A stretch of 64,000 bases of DNA from Lawsonibacter celer (GCF_014281125.1 NZ_JACOEA010000002.1:248001-312000); one strand, 5' to 3'; counted from the stretch's first letter, positions 24,289 to 33,419 are shown. Notes: generated by a model not told the origin, from the letters alone. A program made the numbers and translations.

Positions 24289-24808
24289 AATAAAAAATGA
24301 CCCGTACCGCCCATGCCGCGGCAACAAAACCGGCCAGGTCCGCGCATAAGGCGGCCGGCACGGCATAGCGGGTCTTGACGATGCCCGCCGCGCCGAAATA
24401 GACGGCAATGGTATAAAACGTCGTCTCGGTGGAGCCCAGCATCACCGCCGCGGTGCGTCCGATCAGGGAGTCCGGCCCATAGGTGGAAATCAGCTCCGCT
24501 CCCACCCCCAGCGCGGCGCTGCCGCTGACGGGGCGCACCAGCATGAGCCCCACGGTTTCCGGCGGGATTCCCAGCCGGGTGAGCACCGGTGCAAGCGCCT
24601 GTGCCGCCAGATCCAAGGCGCCTGAGGCACGCAGCATGTACACGGCGGTAAGCAATCCCACCAGGGCGGGCACGATCTTAATCAGCACCCCCAGCCCCTC
24701 CCCCGCGCCGGCCACCAGGGCGTCATACACATCCACCCTGCGGAACATACCGTAAAGCGCCGTTCCGGCGATCAGAACGGGGACCAGCATGGTAAAGGCC
24801 AGATCCAT
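24287..24808 (-). CDS. spmB: Spore maturation protein B
   Basis: 173 residues, about five membrane helices, with the nucleoside-recognition Gate domain pattern (IKIVPALVGLLTAVYMLRASGALD, LVRPVSGSAALGVGAELISTYGPDSLIGRTAAVMLGSTETTFYTIAVYFG). SpmA and SpmB are needed for full spore-core dehydration in Bacillus and Clostridium. The ATG directly follows the spmA stop codon (TAGATG), so translation is coupled. Its presence supports a sporulating host. Confidence 0.94.
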   Translation of the reverse strand: MDLAFTMLVPVLIAGTALYGMFRRVDVYDALVAGAGEGLGVLIKIVPALVGLLTAVYMLRASGALDLAAQALAPVLTRLGIPPETVGLMLVRPVSGSAALGVGAELISTYGPDSLIGRTAAVMLGSTETTFYTIAVYFGAAGIVKTRYAVPAALCADLAGFVAAAWAVRVIFY

Positions 24809-25384
24809 CTATCTCCACACCCTTCCCAGTACTTTCACTGCCGCGATTCCGGCGCATACCGACAGGGCCGAAGCCAGCCATACCGCCGGCAGGATATCGA
24901 ACGGCGCGGCGCATCCTGCGGCCAGGCGGACGCTGGCCACGGTTGTCGGAATCAGTTGAATTGAGGCTGTGTTGCACACCACCAGCATACACAGTGCGTC
25001 GGAGGCAACTCCCGGTGTGCGGCGACTCATCTGCCTTGCAGCCTGAATCCCCAGAGGTGTGGCTGCATTGCCCAGACCCAACAGATTGGCGGACACATTG
25101 GCGGAAATGCTGTCCATGACCTCCCGGTCCCGGGCAAACGACGGGTACAGCCGCCGCAGAATCGGCCGCAGCAGCCGAGACAGGCCGCCGGACAGACCGG
25201 AGCGCTTCATAATCTCCATGACCCCCATCCACAGGCAAAGCACCCCCGCCATGGACAGGCACAGCTCCACTGCCGCGCCGGCTCCCTCCATCGCCGCCGC
25301 GGCAACGTCCGGCCCCCGCCCTGTCGCCAGAGCGCAGACAATTGATACCACTACCATCCCGGTCCAGATGACCGCCATCGCCAT
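24809..25384 (-). CDS. spmA: Spore maturation protein A
   Basis: 191 residues with a Gate-type domain: ELCLSMAGVLCLWMGVMEIMKRSGL, MDSISANVSANLLGLGNAATPLGIQAARQM and the SpmA signature DALCMLVVCNTASIQLIPTTV. It partners SpmB in spore-core dehydration in the forespore membrane. ATG 25384 is preferred over GTG 25390, since AGGGGG then sits 8 bp upstream. First gene of spmA-spmB. No sporulation sigma promoter was confidently identified. Confidence 0.94.
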   Translation of the reverse strand: MAMAVIWTGMVVVSIVCALATGRGPDVAAAAMEGAGAAVELCLSMAGVLCLWMGVMEIMKRSGLSGGLSRLLRPILRRLYPSFARDREVMDSISANVSANLLGLGNAATPLGIQAARQMSRRTPGVASDALCMLVVCNTASIQLIPTTVASVRLAAGCAAPFDILPAVWLASALSVCAGIAAVKVLGRVWR

Positions 25385-25536
25385 ATGCACGTCCCCCTTT
25401 TCTCTGTGTCAGATATACGCACCAGGGCCGAAAACTATGTTGTTTTGCGCTCTCTCTTATTTACCATTTTTTTACTTTTTGCCTGTATTTTCACAATTTT
25501 ATATGCAATTTCTGTAAAATAATTTCCAATTCTTTA

Positions 25537-25564
25537 TTGACAACCTCATTCTCCATGTTATAAT
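25537..25564 (+). promoter_or_regulatory. Promoter of the AbrB-like gene
   Basis: TTGACA (25537-25542) and TATAAT (25559-25564), 16 bp apart, in an AT-rich stretch. Confidence 0.8.
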
Positions 25565-25626
25565 AATGTCAGTTTCTAGATAAACTCGGAAAAACATGGT
25601 AATCCACGGGGAAAGGAAGTATTTTC

Positions 25627-25869
25627 ATGAAATCAACGGGTATCGTACGTAAAGTGGACGAGCTGGGCCGCATTGTGCTCCCCATCGAGCTACGCCGCAC
25701 CCTAGACATTGCAGAGAAAGATTCTCTTGAGATTTATGTGGACGGGACCTCTATTGTACTGAAAAAGTACCAGCCCGCCTGCATTTTCTGTGATGATGCC
25801 AAGGATGTCATCAACTTTAAGGGCAAGAATGTCTGTCCCAACTGTATCAAGGAACTCCAGCTGAAGTAA
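25627..25869 (+). CDS. AbrB-type transition-state regulator with zinc-ribbon tail
   Basis: 80 residues. The N-terminal swapped-hairpin AbrB fold is classic (MKSTGIVRKVDELGRIVLPIELRRTLDIAEKDSLEIYVDGTSIVLKKYQP). The C-terminal about 28 residues contain two CxxC pairs (CIFC...CPNC), probably a zinc knuckle, as in clostridial AbrB proteins. It is a DNA-binding regulator of stationary-phase genes. GGAAG lies 8 bp before the ATG, behind a near-consensus promoter. Neighbour spmAB is divergent. Confidence 0.93.
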   Translation: MKSTGIVRKVDELGRIVLPIELRRTLDIAEKDSLEIYVDGTSIVLKKYQPACIFCDDAKDVINFKGKNVCPNCIKELQLK

Positions 25870-25890
25870 GTACTTTTTCGACGAAACGGA

Positions 25891-25926
25891 AAGCCCGCCA
25901 CCGATCATCCGGTGGCGGGCTTTTTT
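25891..25926 (+). terminator. Terminator of the AbrB-like gene
   Basis: Arms AAGCCCGCCACCG/CGGTGGCGGGCTT followed by TTTTTT. Confidence 0.92.
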
Positions 25927-26018
25927 CTTTACGCACTTCAAAAGCGTCTTTTTCAGGAAAAATCTTGTTTTAATAGAAAAAATATTATTTTTACAGAAAA
26001 TAGAAAATCAGGAAACAG

Positions 26019-26849
26019 CTATTTCCCCACTGCCAGGTCATAGAGCTCGTTCTTTGGAAGGCCGCTCTCCCTGGCCACCTGCCGGACCGCATCCCGGAGG
26101 GTGGCTCCCGCCTGCCTGAGTACAGCCACCTGCTCCAGCCCCTGCTCCAGGCTGATTCCGTCCGCTTCCTGCGCACAGGTTCCCTCCACTACCAGCACAA
26201 ACTCCCCCTTTGGCGGGTTGGCTTCGTACCACTGCGCCGCCTGGCCCATGGTGGTCCGCCGCACCTCCTCGTGAAGCTTGGTCAGCTCCCGGCACAGGGA
26301 GATCCGCCGCTCCGGTCCAAAGGCCGCCTCCAGATCCCGCAGGGTGGCCGCCAGCTTGTGGGGCGCCTCATAGAAGATCATGGTCCGCTCTTCCCCGCGC
26401 AGCCGCTCCAGGTGGTCGCGGCGGTTTTTCTTATTCATGGCCAGAAATCCCTCAAAGGTAAACCGCCCAGTGGGCAGGCCGGACACCGACAATGCCGTGA
26501 CCAGAGCGCAGGGCCCGGGAATTGCCACCACCGCCACCCCGTTTTCGGCGCACAGGGCAACCAGCTCCTCCCCCGGGTCGCTCACCGCCGGGGTTCCCGC
26601 GTCCGTGACCAGGGCACCGCTCTCCCCCGCCAGCAGGCGGCTGAGCACCGCCTGTCCGCCGTTTTGGGTATTGTGGCGGTAATAGGAGAGCATGGGCTTT
26701 TTGATCCCCAGGTAATTGAGCAGCTTTAACGATACCCGGGTATCCTCCGCGGCAATAAAATCCACCGCCGCCAGCGTATCCGCCATACGGCGGGAGATGT
26801 CCCCCAGGTTGCCGATGGGCGTGGGGACCAGGTACAGTGTTCCGGCCAT
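26019..26849 (-). CDS. rsmI: 16S rRNA (cytidine1402-2'-O)-methyltransferase
   Basis: 276 residues of the tetrapyrrole-methylase fold: GTLYLVPTPIGNLGDISRRM at the N terminus, AAEDTRVSLKLLNYLGI, SYYRHN, ALVTDAGTPAVSDPGEEL, IPGPCALVTALSVSGLPTGRF. It uses SAM to methylate the ribose of C1402 in the 30S decoding centre. Its start lies 2 bp after the trmN6 stop codon. Third gene of Nudix-trmN6-rsmI. A C-terminal HTH-like tail (VARESGLPKNELYDLAVGK) is present as in E. coli. Confidence 0.95.
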   Translation of the reverse strand: MAGTLYLVPTPIGNLGDISRRMADTLAAVDFIAAEDTRVSLKLLNYLGIKKPMLSYYRHNTQNGGQAVLSRLLAGESGALVTDAGTPAVSDPGEELVALCAENGVAVVAIPGPCALVTALSVSGLPTGRFTFEGFLAMNKKNRRDHLERLRGEERTMIFYEAPHKLAATLRDLEAAFGPERRISLCRELTKLHEEVRRTTMGQAAQWYEANPPKGEFVLVVEGTCAQEADGISLEQGLEQVAVLRQAGATLRDAVRQVARESGLPKNELYDLAVGK

Positions 26850-26851
26850 AG

Positions 26852-27499
26852 TCAGGAACCTCCCATGATTTTTGTGGGCAAAACGGCCAGGCCCGGCCGC
26901 CCCAGACGCACGGCCTCCAGCAGGACGGCGGAGGGCGGCCGCTCCGGACCGTGCTGCACCAGCTGCATCCGTTTGGGCTCCAACCCATGCGCCCGCAGCT
27001 CCGCCAACAGCTCAGCCAGGCGCTCCGGCCGGTGCACCAGGGCGAAGCGGCCGCCGTTTTTCACCATCCAGCCGGCGGTCGCGCACAGCTGCGCCATCGT
27101 ACAGCACTCCTCCGCCCGGGCCCTGCCGCCGGAGGCGCCTGCCGCCACCGGGAAGTAGGGTGGGTTGGATACTGCCAGGTCAAAGCTTCCGGCGGGGACA
27201 TACTCCTTCGCCCGGCGCAGGTCGCCGGTCATGATCTCTCCCGCCAGCCCGTTCTCCGCCAGATTCCTCCGGGCCAGCTCCGCGTCCGCCGCCTCCAGCT
27301 CTATCCCGGTCACGCGCAGGGAGGGCTCCCGTCCCAGCAGCAGCAGGGGCAGCGCCCCCGCGCCGCAGCCCAAATCGCATACCCGCCAGCAGGGCCGCAG
27401 GGAGGCAAACCCGGCCAGCAGCAGCGTGTCCTGCCCCAGGGGAAAGCAGTCCTCCGACTGGACATAGCGGAAGGGCCCCAACTGCTCCGCCCGCCTCAC
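26852..27499 (-). CDS. trmN6: tRNA1(Val) (adenine37-N6)-methyltransferase-like
   Basis: 215 residues. A class I SAM methyltransferase with DLGCGAGALPLLLL (motif I), IELEAADAELARRNLAENGL and the N6-adenine motif AVSNPPYF. The N terminus YVQSEDCFPLGQDTLLLAGF matches the YfiC/TrmN6 group. The start is a GTG overlapping the Nudix stop codon (GTGA) with GGAG 5 bp upstream. It precedes rsmI, a pairing common in Firmicutes, so a role in RNA modification is well supported, but the exact tRNA target is not proven. Confidence 0.88.
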   Translation of the reverse strand: MRRAEQLGPFRYVQSEDCFPLGQDTLLLAGFASLRPCWRVCDLGCGAGALPLLLLGREPSLRVTGIELEAADAELARRNLAENGLAGEIMTGDLRRAKEYVPAGSFDLAVSNPPYFPVAAGASGGRARAEECCTMAQLCATAGWMVKNGGRFALVHRPERLAELLAELRAHGLEPKRMQLVQHGPERPPSAVLLEAVRLGRPGLAVLPTKIMGGS

Positions 27500-28116
27500 A
27501 GGCACTCCATTCCCTGCATCAGGTGGCGGACAATGCGCCCGGTCAGGCCCCAGATGGCATGTCCCTCCCACCGGTAGATGGGCACGTCGCCCCTCCCCCT
27601 GCGCCAGCGGTAGCCCTGGGGGAAACCAATAAGCTCATAGGGAAAATCCTCCGGCACCTCCGGCACCATATCATAAGTATACTCCATCGGCGGATGTTCC
27701 CGGAAAAACTCCACCGGGACCAGGAAGGTCTCCTTCACCTCATCCGGGCCGGGCTTCAGGGCGGCGGCCGCCGCCGGATCCACCCGTCCCAGAATGGGCT
27801 GCATAATAAATTTTCCTTGGTGGACCAGATAGTCCAGGGGCGCGATCAGCTCTACCGCGGCGGGCGGGATCGCCAGCTCCTCCTCCGTCTCCCGCAGGAC
27901 GCACTGCTCTGCCGTCTCCCCGGCCTCCACACGCCCGCCCGGAAAGCATACCTCCCCCGGCTGGCGGCGCATGGTGTCCGCACGCACTTCAAAGAGCAGA
28001 TGGGGCTCCCCCGCCCTTTCTACCAGAGGCACCAGCACCGCATAGCGGCCGGGAATGTCCTGTGGAGCCGGAATATGCCCGCGGTAGCGGGCCTCAAAAT
28101 CGGAAACTCTCAGCAT
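27496..28116 (-). CDS. CoA pyrophosphatase (Nudix hydrolase)
   Basis: 206 residues. The Nudix box reads GGRVEAGETAEQCVLRETEEELAI, preceded by LLFEVRADTMRRQPGEVCFPGGR, the UPF0035/CoA-specific element of NudL/YeaB. Predicted to split CoA into phosphopantetheine and 3',5'-ADP. No targeting signal. First gene of a tightly packed unit with trmN6 (4-bp overlap) and rsmI. Confidence 0.9.
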   Translation of the reverse strand: MLRVSDFEARYRGHIPAPQDIPGRYAVLVPLVERAGEPHLLFEVRADTMRRQPGEVCFPGGRVEAGETAEQCVLRETEEELAIPPAAVELIAPLDYLVHQGKFIMQPILGRVDPAAAAALKPGPDEVKETFLVPVEFFREHPPMEYTYDMVPEVPEDFPYELIGFPQGYRWRRGRGDVPIYRWEGHAIWGLTGRIVRHLMQGMECL

Positions 28117-28169
28117 TGGCGGCGTTCTTCTCCTTTGGCCCAGCCTCCAGCCGGGCCGCTTTTTTCTTC

Positions 28170-28199
28170 AGTATAACCCCCAGCGGCCGGTCCATTCAA
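28170..28199 (-). promoter_or_regulatory. Promoter of Nudix-trmN6-rsmI
   Basis: TTGAAT (28194-28199), 18 bp, TATACT (28170-28175), minus strand. Confidence 0.6.
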
Positions 28200-28251
28200 C
28201 CCCAGGCTGCATGCCTCGGCTTCCCCGCGCTTTGCGTGCGGGTGTGCCGGC

Positions 28252-29628
28252 CTAAAACAGACAAATGGCCACGGTAGCCACCGCATAATAGAGCATGGAG
28301 AAGCGGAAGTTCTGCCGCAGGGCAATCTCCCGGGGCGGGAGATGGAGCAGATGGGAGAGTAGCAGGACCAGCCCCGCAAAGGGGGAGACCATATAGGACA
28401 GACAGCAGCCCAGCGCGGTGGCCAGAGAGAGCTGCAGCGCCGTCGCGCCGCCCACCAGCTGCATCAGCAGGGGCCCCAGCACGGCCAAGGAGACCATGGG
28501 GTGTACGCCGATGAGGGAAAAGGCCACAATCATCAGGGGGATTACCGCCAGCAGCAGGGGGACCGGCAGGGCGTTCAGCGGTGCAGCGGCCCTGTTCAGC
28601 ACGGCGTCCAGGCCCACGTACTGCAGGGCGTGGGAAAAAAGCCCCATGGAGATGAAAAAGGCGCTCAGGCTGCCCGAGTCCGGCAGGGTATCCACGGCAA
28701 ATTTCTTTACCTCTCCCCCCAGATTGGGGATGCGGCACTGGCTGAGCAGCCAGACCGCCGAGACCACCGCCACGGCCAGAATGAGCCGCTCTCCTCCGCT
28801 CACGTTGGGCAGCAGCGGCTCCAGGAAGGATACGCTGCACACGATCACCAGGATAACCAGCGCCAGCACCGCAATCTTGCGGAAGGAGCCGGGCGCGGGC
28901 GCCTGCTTGTCTTTGGCCATGGGGTATGTACGCAGGCGGGGATACTGGGTCGCGCCGCCGATGGCCATTCCCAGCACGGCCAGACCAATGGCCGGCAGCA
29001 TATATTGGGACCACTCCATATCGAAAATCTGCAGCGTCATCAACACGGTCAGGGAGCCGGGGGCCCACAGAAACGCCGTGCTGTGCCCCCGGGAAATGGC
29101 GCTGGAGACAAAATGGGGATAGTCGTCGATCTGGTCGGTCAGCTTCTGATCAAAGGAGCTGAGCAGCACGATGACCTCGCCGATGTTGAGAATGCTGCAC
29201 AGCAGGTGGGCAAACAGCTCCACCAGGAAGTAGAGCACCCCCTGGTTCCGGGCGTACCGGCGCAGCGCGTCCGAAATCGCCCGGCTGTAATTGCCCGTGC
29301 CGATGGCGATGGACAGGGTCTGCATCACCACGATGATGGCCACTGTCTGAAGCATGGAATTCAGCCCCTCGGCCCATACCTGTGCCGGGGCCCGCTTCCA
29401 GATCAGCAGGACGGCGCCGCAGAGGGTAAAAATCCACGCGGGAATGCGGAAGGAAGAGGAGATGCGCGGCAGGAAAAGCACCAGGAGCACCCCGGAGACA
29501 ATGGCCCGGGGCCACAGCAGCGTCCAGCCCGTCAACGCGCGCAGCAGGTAAAACACGCCGATGCTCAGCAGCAGAAGCGTATCCAGAACGGGCGGTATCA
29601 CCCTCCTCTTTGCCTGTGCCGTACTCAC
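28252..29628 (-). CDS. Polytopic membrane protein, possible transporter, unidentified
   Basis: 458 residues with roughly eleven hydrophobic segments spread over the length. Charged or polar signatures include FDQKLTDQIDDYPHFVSSAISRGHSTAFLWAPGS in the middle and IGVHPMVSLAVLGPLL and YMVSPFAGLVLLLSHLL late, arranged like two related halves of an ion-transporter-type fold. I do not recognise the family. GTG 29628 is chosen with GGGAGG 9 bp upstream; an ATG at 29646 has no site. It is monocistronic between metH-like and Nudix genes. Confidence 0.8.
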   Translation of the reverse strand: MSTAQAKRRVIPPVLDTLLLLSIGVFYLLRALTGWTLLWPRAIVSGVLLVLFLPRISSSFRIPAWIFTLCGAVLLIWKRAPAQVWAEGLNSMLQTVAIIVVMQTLSIAIGTGNYSRAISDALRRYARNQGVLYFLVELFAHLLCSILNIGEVIVLLSSFDQKLTDQIDDYPHFVSSAISRGHSTAFLWAPGSLTVLMTLQIFDMEWSQYMLPAIGLAVLGMAIGGATQYPRLRTYPMAKDKQAPAPGSFRKIAVLALVILVIVCSVSFLEPLLPNVSGGERLILAVAVVSAVWLLSQCRIPNLGGEVKKFAVDTLPDSGSLSAFFISMGLFSHALQYVGLDAVLNRAAAPLNALPVPLLLAVIPLMIVAFSLIGVHPMVSLAVLGPLLMQLVGGATALQLSLATALGCCLSYMVSPFAGLVLLLSHLLHLPPREIALRQNFRFSMLYYAVATVAICLF

Positions 29629-29720
29629 AGCCGATTCCCTCCCCATTGCAGGATAAAATCTGAAGTTTATTCTACCGCCAAACAGGGCGGGCCGTCAAGT
29701 TCCTGCGGACCAAAGCGGTT

Positions 29721-29759
29721 GAAAACGAGCGGGCGGCGCCCCACGCGCCGCCCGCCCGT
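29721..29759 (-). terminator. Terminator of the homocysteine methyltransferase gene
   Basis: GC-rich stem ACGGGCGGGCGGCGC / GCGCCGCCCGCTCGT followed by TTTTC on the minus strand. Confidence 0.82.
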
Positions 29760-29776
29760 TCCGATCTTCTGCCTTC

Positions 29777-31006
29777 CTACAGCAGGATCAAACCATATCT
29801 TCGGCTCATCTCCGCCAAAAACTCCGCTTCGATCTCCCCCGCGGTGCCGTCCCAGAACGCGCGGCCCTGATAGAGGCGCAGCGCCCGCTCCAGAAGCTCG
29901 GGCACGTCCGTCCACAGGCAGAGCGCGTCCTGCACCGCATATTGGTTCTCGGCAAACAGATCCAGGTCGTCCTCCCGCAGGATGGAGATCTTCAGCGCCC
30001 CCTGGGGCCGCTCCTCCTCGGCCTCCAGGATCTCCTCCAGCAGATTGGGCGTGCATGGAATGGTCTCCCCCACATCCACATCGGGGGTGATAAAGCGGGC
30101 CTCCCGCTCGCTGGCGCAGGGGATGACGTCCGGATCGTGCTCCGCCGGAACAAACGGGGAAATCTCCGTCTCCGCCAGGGCGCTCCGCAGGGCGGCCACA
30201 TGGGCCGGGGTAGTGCCGCAGCAGCCGCCGAACAGGCGCACCCCCGCCCGGGCAAAGGCCGGCACATACGCCGCCAGCGCCTGGGGCGAACACAGCCCCT
30301 CCCCCGGCAGGCCGGCGTTGGGCTTGGCGATCAGGGGCACGGCGGCGTAGGGCGTCAGCCGCTCCAGCTGCTCCAGCATAGCCTCCGGCCCATAGGAGCA
30401 GTTAAGGCCGAAGGCGTCCGCCCCCATGCCCTGCATCACGATCAGGGCGGCCAGCACATCAGTCCCCGTGGGCGTGCGCCCCTCCTCGTCGCAGGTAAAG
30501 CTCACCCACACCGGGCTGCGGGAGACACGCTTCACCGCCAGAAGCGCGGCCCGCGCCTCCGCCATTGAGACCATGGTCTCAATCACAAACAGGTCCACCC
30601 CCGCCCGCTCCAGCGCGGCCGCCTGTTCAGTGTAGACGTCCAGAAGCGTTTCAAATACGCCCTCGCCAAAGGGCGCCGTCGGCAGCCCCGTGGGGGATAG
30701 ATCGCCGGCCACCAGAATGCCCTCCCCCGCTGCTTGGCGGGAAAGTGCTGCCAGCCGCCCATTGTACTCCTCCACCCGGTCAGCCAGACCGAAAGGCTCC
30801 AGCCGGGCCCGGTTCGCCCCAAAGGTGGGGGCCAGGAGCACCTGACTGCCCGCCGCCACATATTCCTTCTGCAGCTGCACCAGCACCTGCGGGTGCTCCA
30901 CAATCCACCGCTCCGTACACGCCCCGGCGGGCATGCCCCGCCGCAGCAGCTCAGCGCCTGTACCGCCGTCCAGCAGCACAGGCTGGGATAAGGGAATGGC
31001 GTCCAT
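29777..31006 (-). CDS. Homocysteine S-methyltransferase family protein with C-terminal extension
   Basis: 409 residues. The first about 290 residues form the homocysteine-binding barrel: LLDGGTGAELLRRG, AAGSQVLLAPTFGANRARL, FGLNCSYGPE and LFGGCCGTTPAHV, where the three cysteines bind zinc and homocysteine. The last about 115 residues (ASEREARFITPDVDVGETIPCTPNLLEEI onward) are a family-specific extension and not a cobalamin domain. It may work with separate methyltetrahydrofolate and B12 proteins as a split MetH, or use S-methylmethionine. ATG 31006 is 12 bp from GGAGG, a loose spacing. Confidence 0.88.
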   Translation of the reverse strand: MDAIPLSQPVLLDGGTGAELLRRGMPAGACTERWIVEHPQVLVQLQKEYVAAGSQVLLAPTFGANRARLEPFGLADRVEEYNGRLAALSRQAAGEGILVAGDLSPTGLPTAPFGEGVFETLLDVYTEQAAALERAGVDLFVIETMVSMAEARAALLAVKRVSRSPVWVSFTCDEEGRTPTGTDVLAALIVMQGMGADAFGLNCSYGPEAMLEQLERLTPYAAVPLIAKPNAGLPGEGLCSPQALAAYVPAFARAGVRLFGGCCGTTPAHVAALRSALAETEISPFVPAEHDPDVIPCASEREARFITPDVDVGETIPCTPNLLEEILEAEEERPQGALKISILREDDLDLFAENQYAVQDALCLWTDVPELLERALRLYQGRAFWDGTAGEIEAEFLAEMSRRYGLILL

Positions 31007-31043
31007 CTTAACCGTATTCCTCCCAATCTTTGAATCGTTGGTT

Positions 31044-31073
31044 AGTATATCACGGTTCTGCGAAAAAAAGCAA
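31044..31073 (-). promoter_or_regulatory. Promoter of the homocysteine methyltransferase gene
   Basis: TTGCTT (31068-31073), 18 bp, TATACT (31044-31049). The -35 overlaps the T-run of the argS terminator. Confidence 0.55.
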
Positions 31074-31103
31074 GCGGGACCGCAGCGCAAAGCCGGGTCC
31101 CGC
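31063..31103 (-). terminator. Terminator of DUF1934-argS
   Basis: Stem GCGGGACC (31096-31103)/GGTCCCGC (31074-31081) with a long loop, then TTGC and seven Ts on the minus strand. Confidence 0.82.
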
Positions 31104-31122
31104 CTGTTTTTGTACAAACTTT

Positions 31123-32871
31123 TTACATTTTCTCTGGGGCGGACACGCCGATCAGATCCAGCCCGTTGGCCAGCACGGCGCGCACTGTGTCCGCCAGCTT
31201 AAGTCTGGCGCTCTGCAGCTGCCTGTCGTCCACCATACACCGGCAGGTGTTGTAGAACCGGTGGAAATCCCCGGCCAGGTCGGTGAGATAGCGGTTGATG
31301 CGGGATGGGTCGTAGTCCCGGGCGGCCAAGTGAATCTCCTCGGGGTACTGAGCCAGGGACTTGATCAGGGCCAGCTCCTCCGGCTGGGTGTACAGCTCCG
31401 GCTGAACGCTCCCCGCCTGCGCCACCTTCACGCCCTCCTCCTCCATCCGGGAGACCAGGCTGCAGATGCGGGCGTGGGCGTACTGCACATAGTACACCGG
31501 GTTCTCACTGTCCTGCCGCACGGCCAGGTCCAGGTCGAAGTCCACCGGGCTAGTGGCGGAGCGGGAGTTGAAGAAGTAGCGGGCGGCGTCCACGCTCACC
31601 TCGTCCAGCAGGTCGTGCAGGGCGATGGCCTTGCCAGAGCGCTTGGACATGCGCACGGGCTTGCCGTCCTGCATCAGATTGACCAGCTGCATGAGCACCA
31701 CAATCAGCCGGTGGGAGCCATCCAGCCCCAGGCCGTCCAAGGCGGCCTGCAGCCGGGCCACATGGCCGTGGTGGTCGGCGCCCCACACGTCGATGGCCTT
31801 GTCAAAGCCCCGCACCTCCAGCTTATTGCGGTGATAGGCGATGTCGGCGGCAAAGTAGGTGTAAAAGCCGTTGGCCCGGCGGAGCACGTCGTCCTTCAGG
31901 TCCAGCTTGTCCACCTGCTCCTGGGTCTTGCCCTCGGCCAGATACTTTTTCTTCAGCAGCTGTGTGGTGTTCAGCCACAGGGCCCCGTCCTTCTCGTAGG
32001 TCCAGCCCTTTCCGGCCAACAGCTCCACGGTCTCGGCCACATAGCCGCTGTCATGGAGGGCGGACTCGTAAAACCACTGGTCATATTCGATTTTATACCG
32101 GCGCAGGTCGGCCTGCATCTTGGGGATGTTCCGCTCCAGGCCGAAGCGGCTCATGGCCTCCAGCCAGTCCGCCTCCGGCCTGTCCCTGTAGGAATCCCCG
32201 TGGGCCTCGTAGAAGGCCTGGGCCAGCTCCCTGATGTCGTCCCCATGGTAGCCGCTCTCGGGAAAGTCGAAATTTTCCTCCCCCAGCAGAATCTGCATGT
32301 AGCGGGCATGAATGGACTCGGCAAATTTGTGGATCTGATTGCCCGCGTCGTTGACGTAGAACTCTTTCCACGTGTCAAAGCCGTCCCGCTTAAGCACGTT
32401 GGCCAGGGAGTCCCCCAGCACACCGCCCCGGGCGTTGCCCATGTGCATGGGGCCGGTGGGGTTGGCGGAGACGAACTCCACCATGACCTTCTCCCCCCTG
32501 CCCTCACACCCCTGTCCGTAGGCGGGGCCCTCGGCCTCAATGTCGGAGAGCACGTCCCCATACCACTTGGGGCCCATGGTGAAGTTCAGGAAGCCGGGGC
32601 CGGCGATCTCCACCTTGTCAAACCAGGTGCCCGCCAGATCCAGGTGATCCACAATCGCCTGGGCCACGTCCCGGGGCTTTCGGCCCAGGGCCTTGGCCCC
32701 CGCCATGGCAAACGAGGAGGCGTAATCCCCATGGCTGGTGTCTTTCGGGATCTCCACCCGGCCGGTCACAGCCACCCCCGCCGGGAGCGCCCCCGAGGCG
32801 GCGGCCTTTTCATAGGCGGCCTGGGTGAGCTCGGCCACCTGGTCCTTGGCCGCCTGAATCAGATTGGACAT
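31123..32871 (-). CDS. argS: Arginyl-tRNA synthetase
   Basis: 582 residues, class I. The N-terminal Add-1 domain (VAVTGRVEIPKDTSHGDYASSFAM) precedes the HIGH-type motif ANPTGPMHMGNARGG, then FYVNDAGNQIHKFAESI and the KMSKS-type VRMSKRSGKAI. The C-terminal DALR helical domain recognises the anticodon. AAAGGAAAAGG precedes the ATG. It follows the DUF1934 gene by 25 bp, the same pairing as ywiB-argS in Bacillus. Confidence 0.97.
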   Translation of the reverse strand: MSNLIQAAKDQVAELTQAAYEKAAASGALPAGVAVTGRVEIPKDTSHGDYASSFAMAGAKALGRKPRDVAQAIVDHLDLAGTWFDKVEIAGPGFLNFTMGPKWYGDVLSDIEAEGPAYGQGCEGRGEKVMVEFVSANPTGPMHMGNARGGVLGDSLANVLKRDGFDTWKEFYVNDAGNQIHKFAESIHARYMQILLGEENFDFPESGYHGDDIRELAQAFYEAHGDSYRDRPEADWLEAMSRFGLERNIPKMQADLRRYKIEYDQWFYESALHDSGYVAETVELLAGKGWTYEKDGALWLNTTQLLKKKYLAEGKTQEQVDKLDLKDDVLRRANGFYTYFAADIAYHRNKLEVRGFDKAIDVWGADHHGHVARLQAALDGLGLDGSHRLIVVLMQLVNLMQDGKPVRMSKRSGKAIALHDLLDEVSVDAARYFFNSRSATSPVDFDLDLAVRQDSENPVYYVQYAHARICSLVSRMEEEGVKVAQAGSVQPELYTQPEELALIKSLAQYPEEIHLAARDYDPSRINRYLTDLAGDFHRFYNTCRCMVDDRQLQSARLKLADTVRAVLANGLDLIGVSAPEKM

Positions 32872-32896
32872 GTATCTATCACCTTTTCCTTTGGAA

Positions 32897-33340
32897 TTAC
32901 TGCTTGAGTCCCCGTCCCTTTTCCCGCACCTTAATCTGGAACAGGTTTTCCCCCGCCACGGCGTGGTCGATCTCCAGCGCGTAGGAGATCTCGATCTCTC
33001 CCCCGGCGGCGGCGATGGCGGAGCGCATCTTCTGAGTGTTGACCCCGATGGACAGCGCCCCGTAGGGCGTGTTGTACATGGACAGGTGACGGCGCCCCTC
33101 CTCGAATACCATCTGGGAGTTGTACTCCCCCACCCGCATGAGGGTGATCCGCCCCTGCTCGATCTGAAAGGTGGTCAGCGTACCCTCCAGGCCGGTCAGC
33201 TCACTCTCCTGGTAGCTGAGGGTATAGCCCGCGTCGCCGTCCGCCTCCAGCCGCCCTTCGGTCACCAGTTCGATGGTCTCGCTCTGGGTATCCGGATAGG
33301 ACTGTACCCCTTTAATCGAAATAATCACATTGTTTTCCAT
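32897..33340 (-). CDS. DUF1934 beta-barrel protein (YwiB-like)
   Basis: 147 residues: ENNVIISIKGVQSYPDTQSETIELVTEGRLE at the N terminus, LSYQESELTGLEGTLTTFQIEQGRITLMRVGEYNSQMVFEEGRRHLSMYNTPYG in the middle. This is the calycin-like DUF1934 family, of unknown function, usually upstream of argS. ATG 33340 has AGAGG 6 bp upstream. It shares a promoter with argS. Confidence 0.9.
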   Translation of the reverse strand: MENNVIISIKGVQSYPDTQSETIELVTEGRLEADGDAGYTLSYQESELTGLEGTLTTFQIEQGRITLMRVGEYNSQMVFEEGRRHLSMYNTPYGALSIGVNTQKMRSAIAAAGGEIEISYALEIDHAVAGENLFQIKVREKGRGLKQ

Positions 33341-33419
33341 GGTTAACCTCTTTAATTTACGGCCCCGCCGGATGCGGCCTTGCCGGCATCCCTTTCTGCG
33401 GTCAGGTTTAAGCCGCTCT

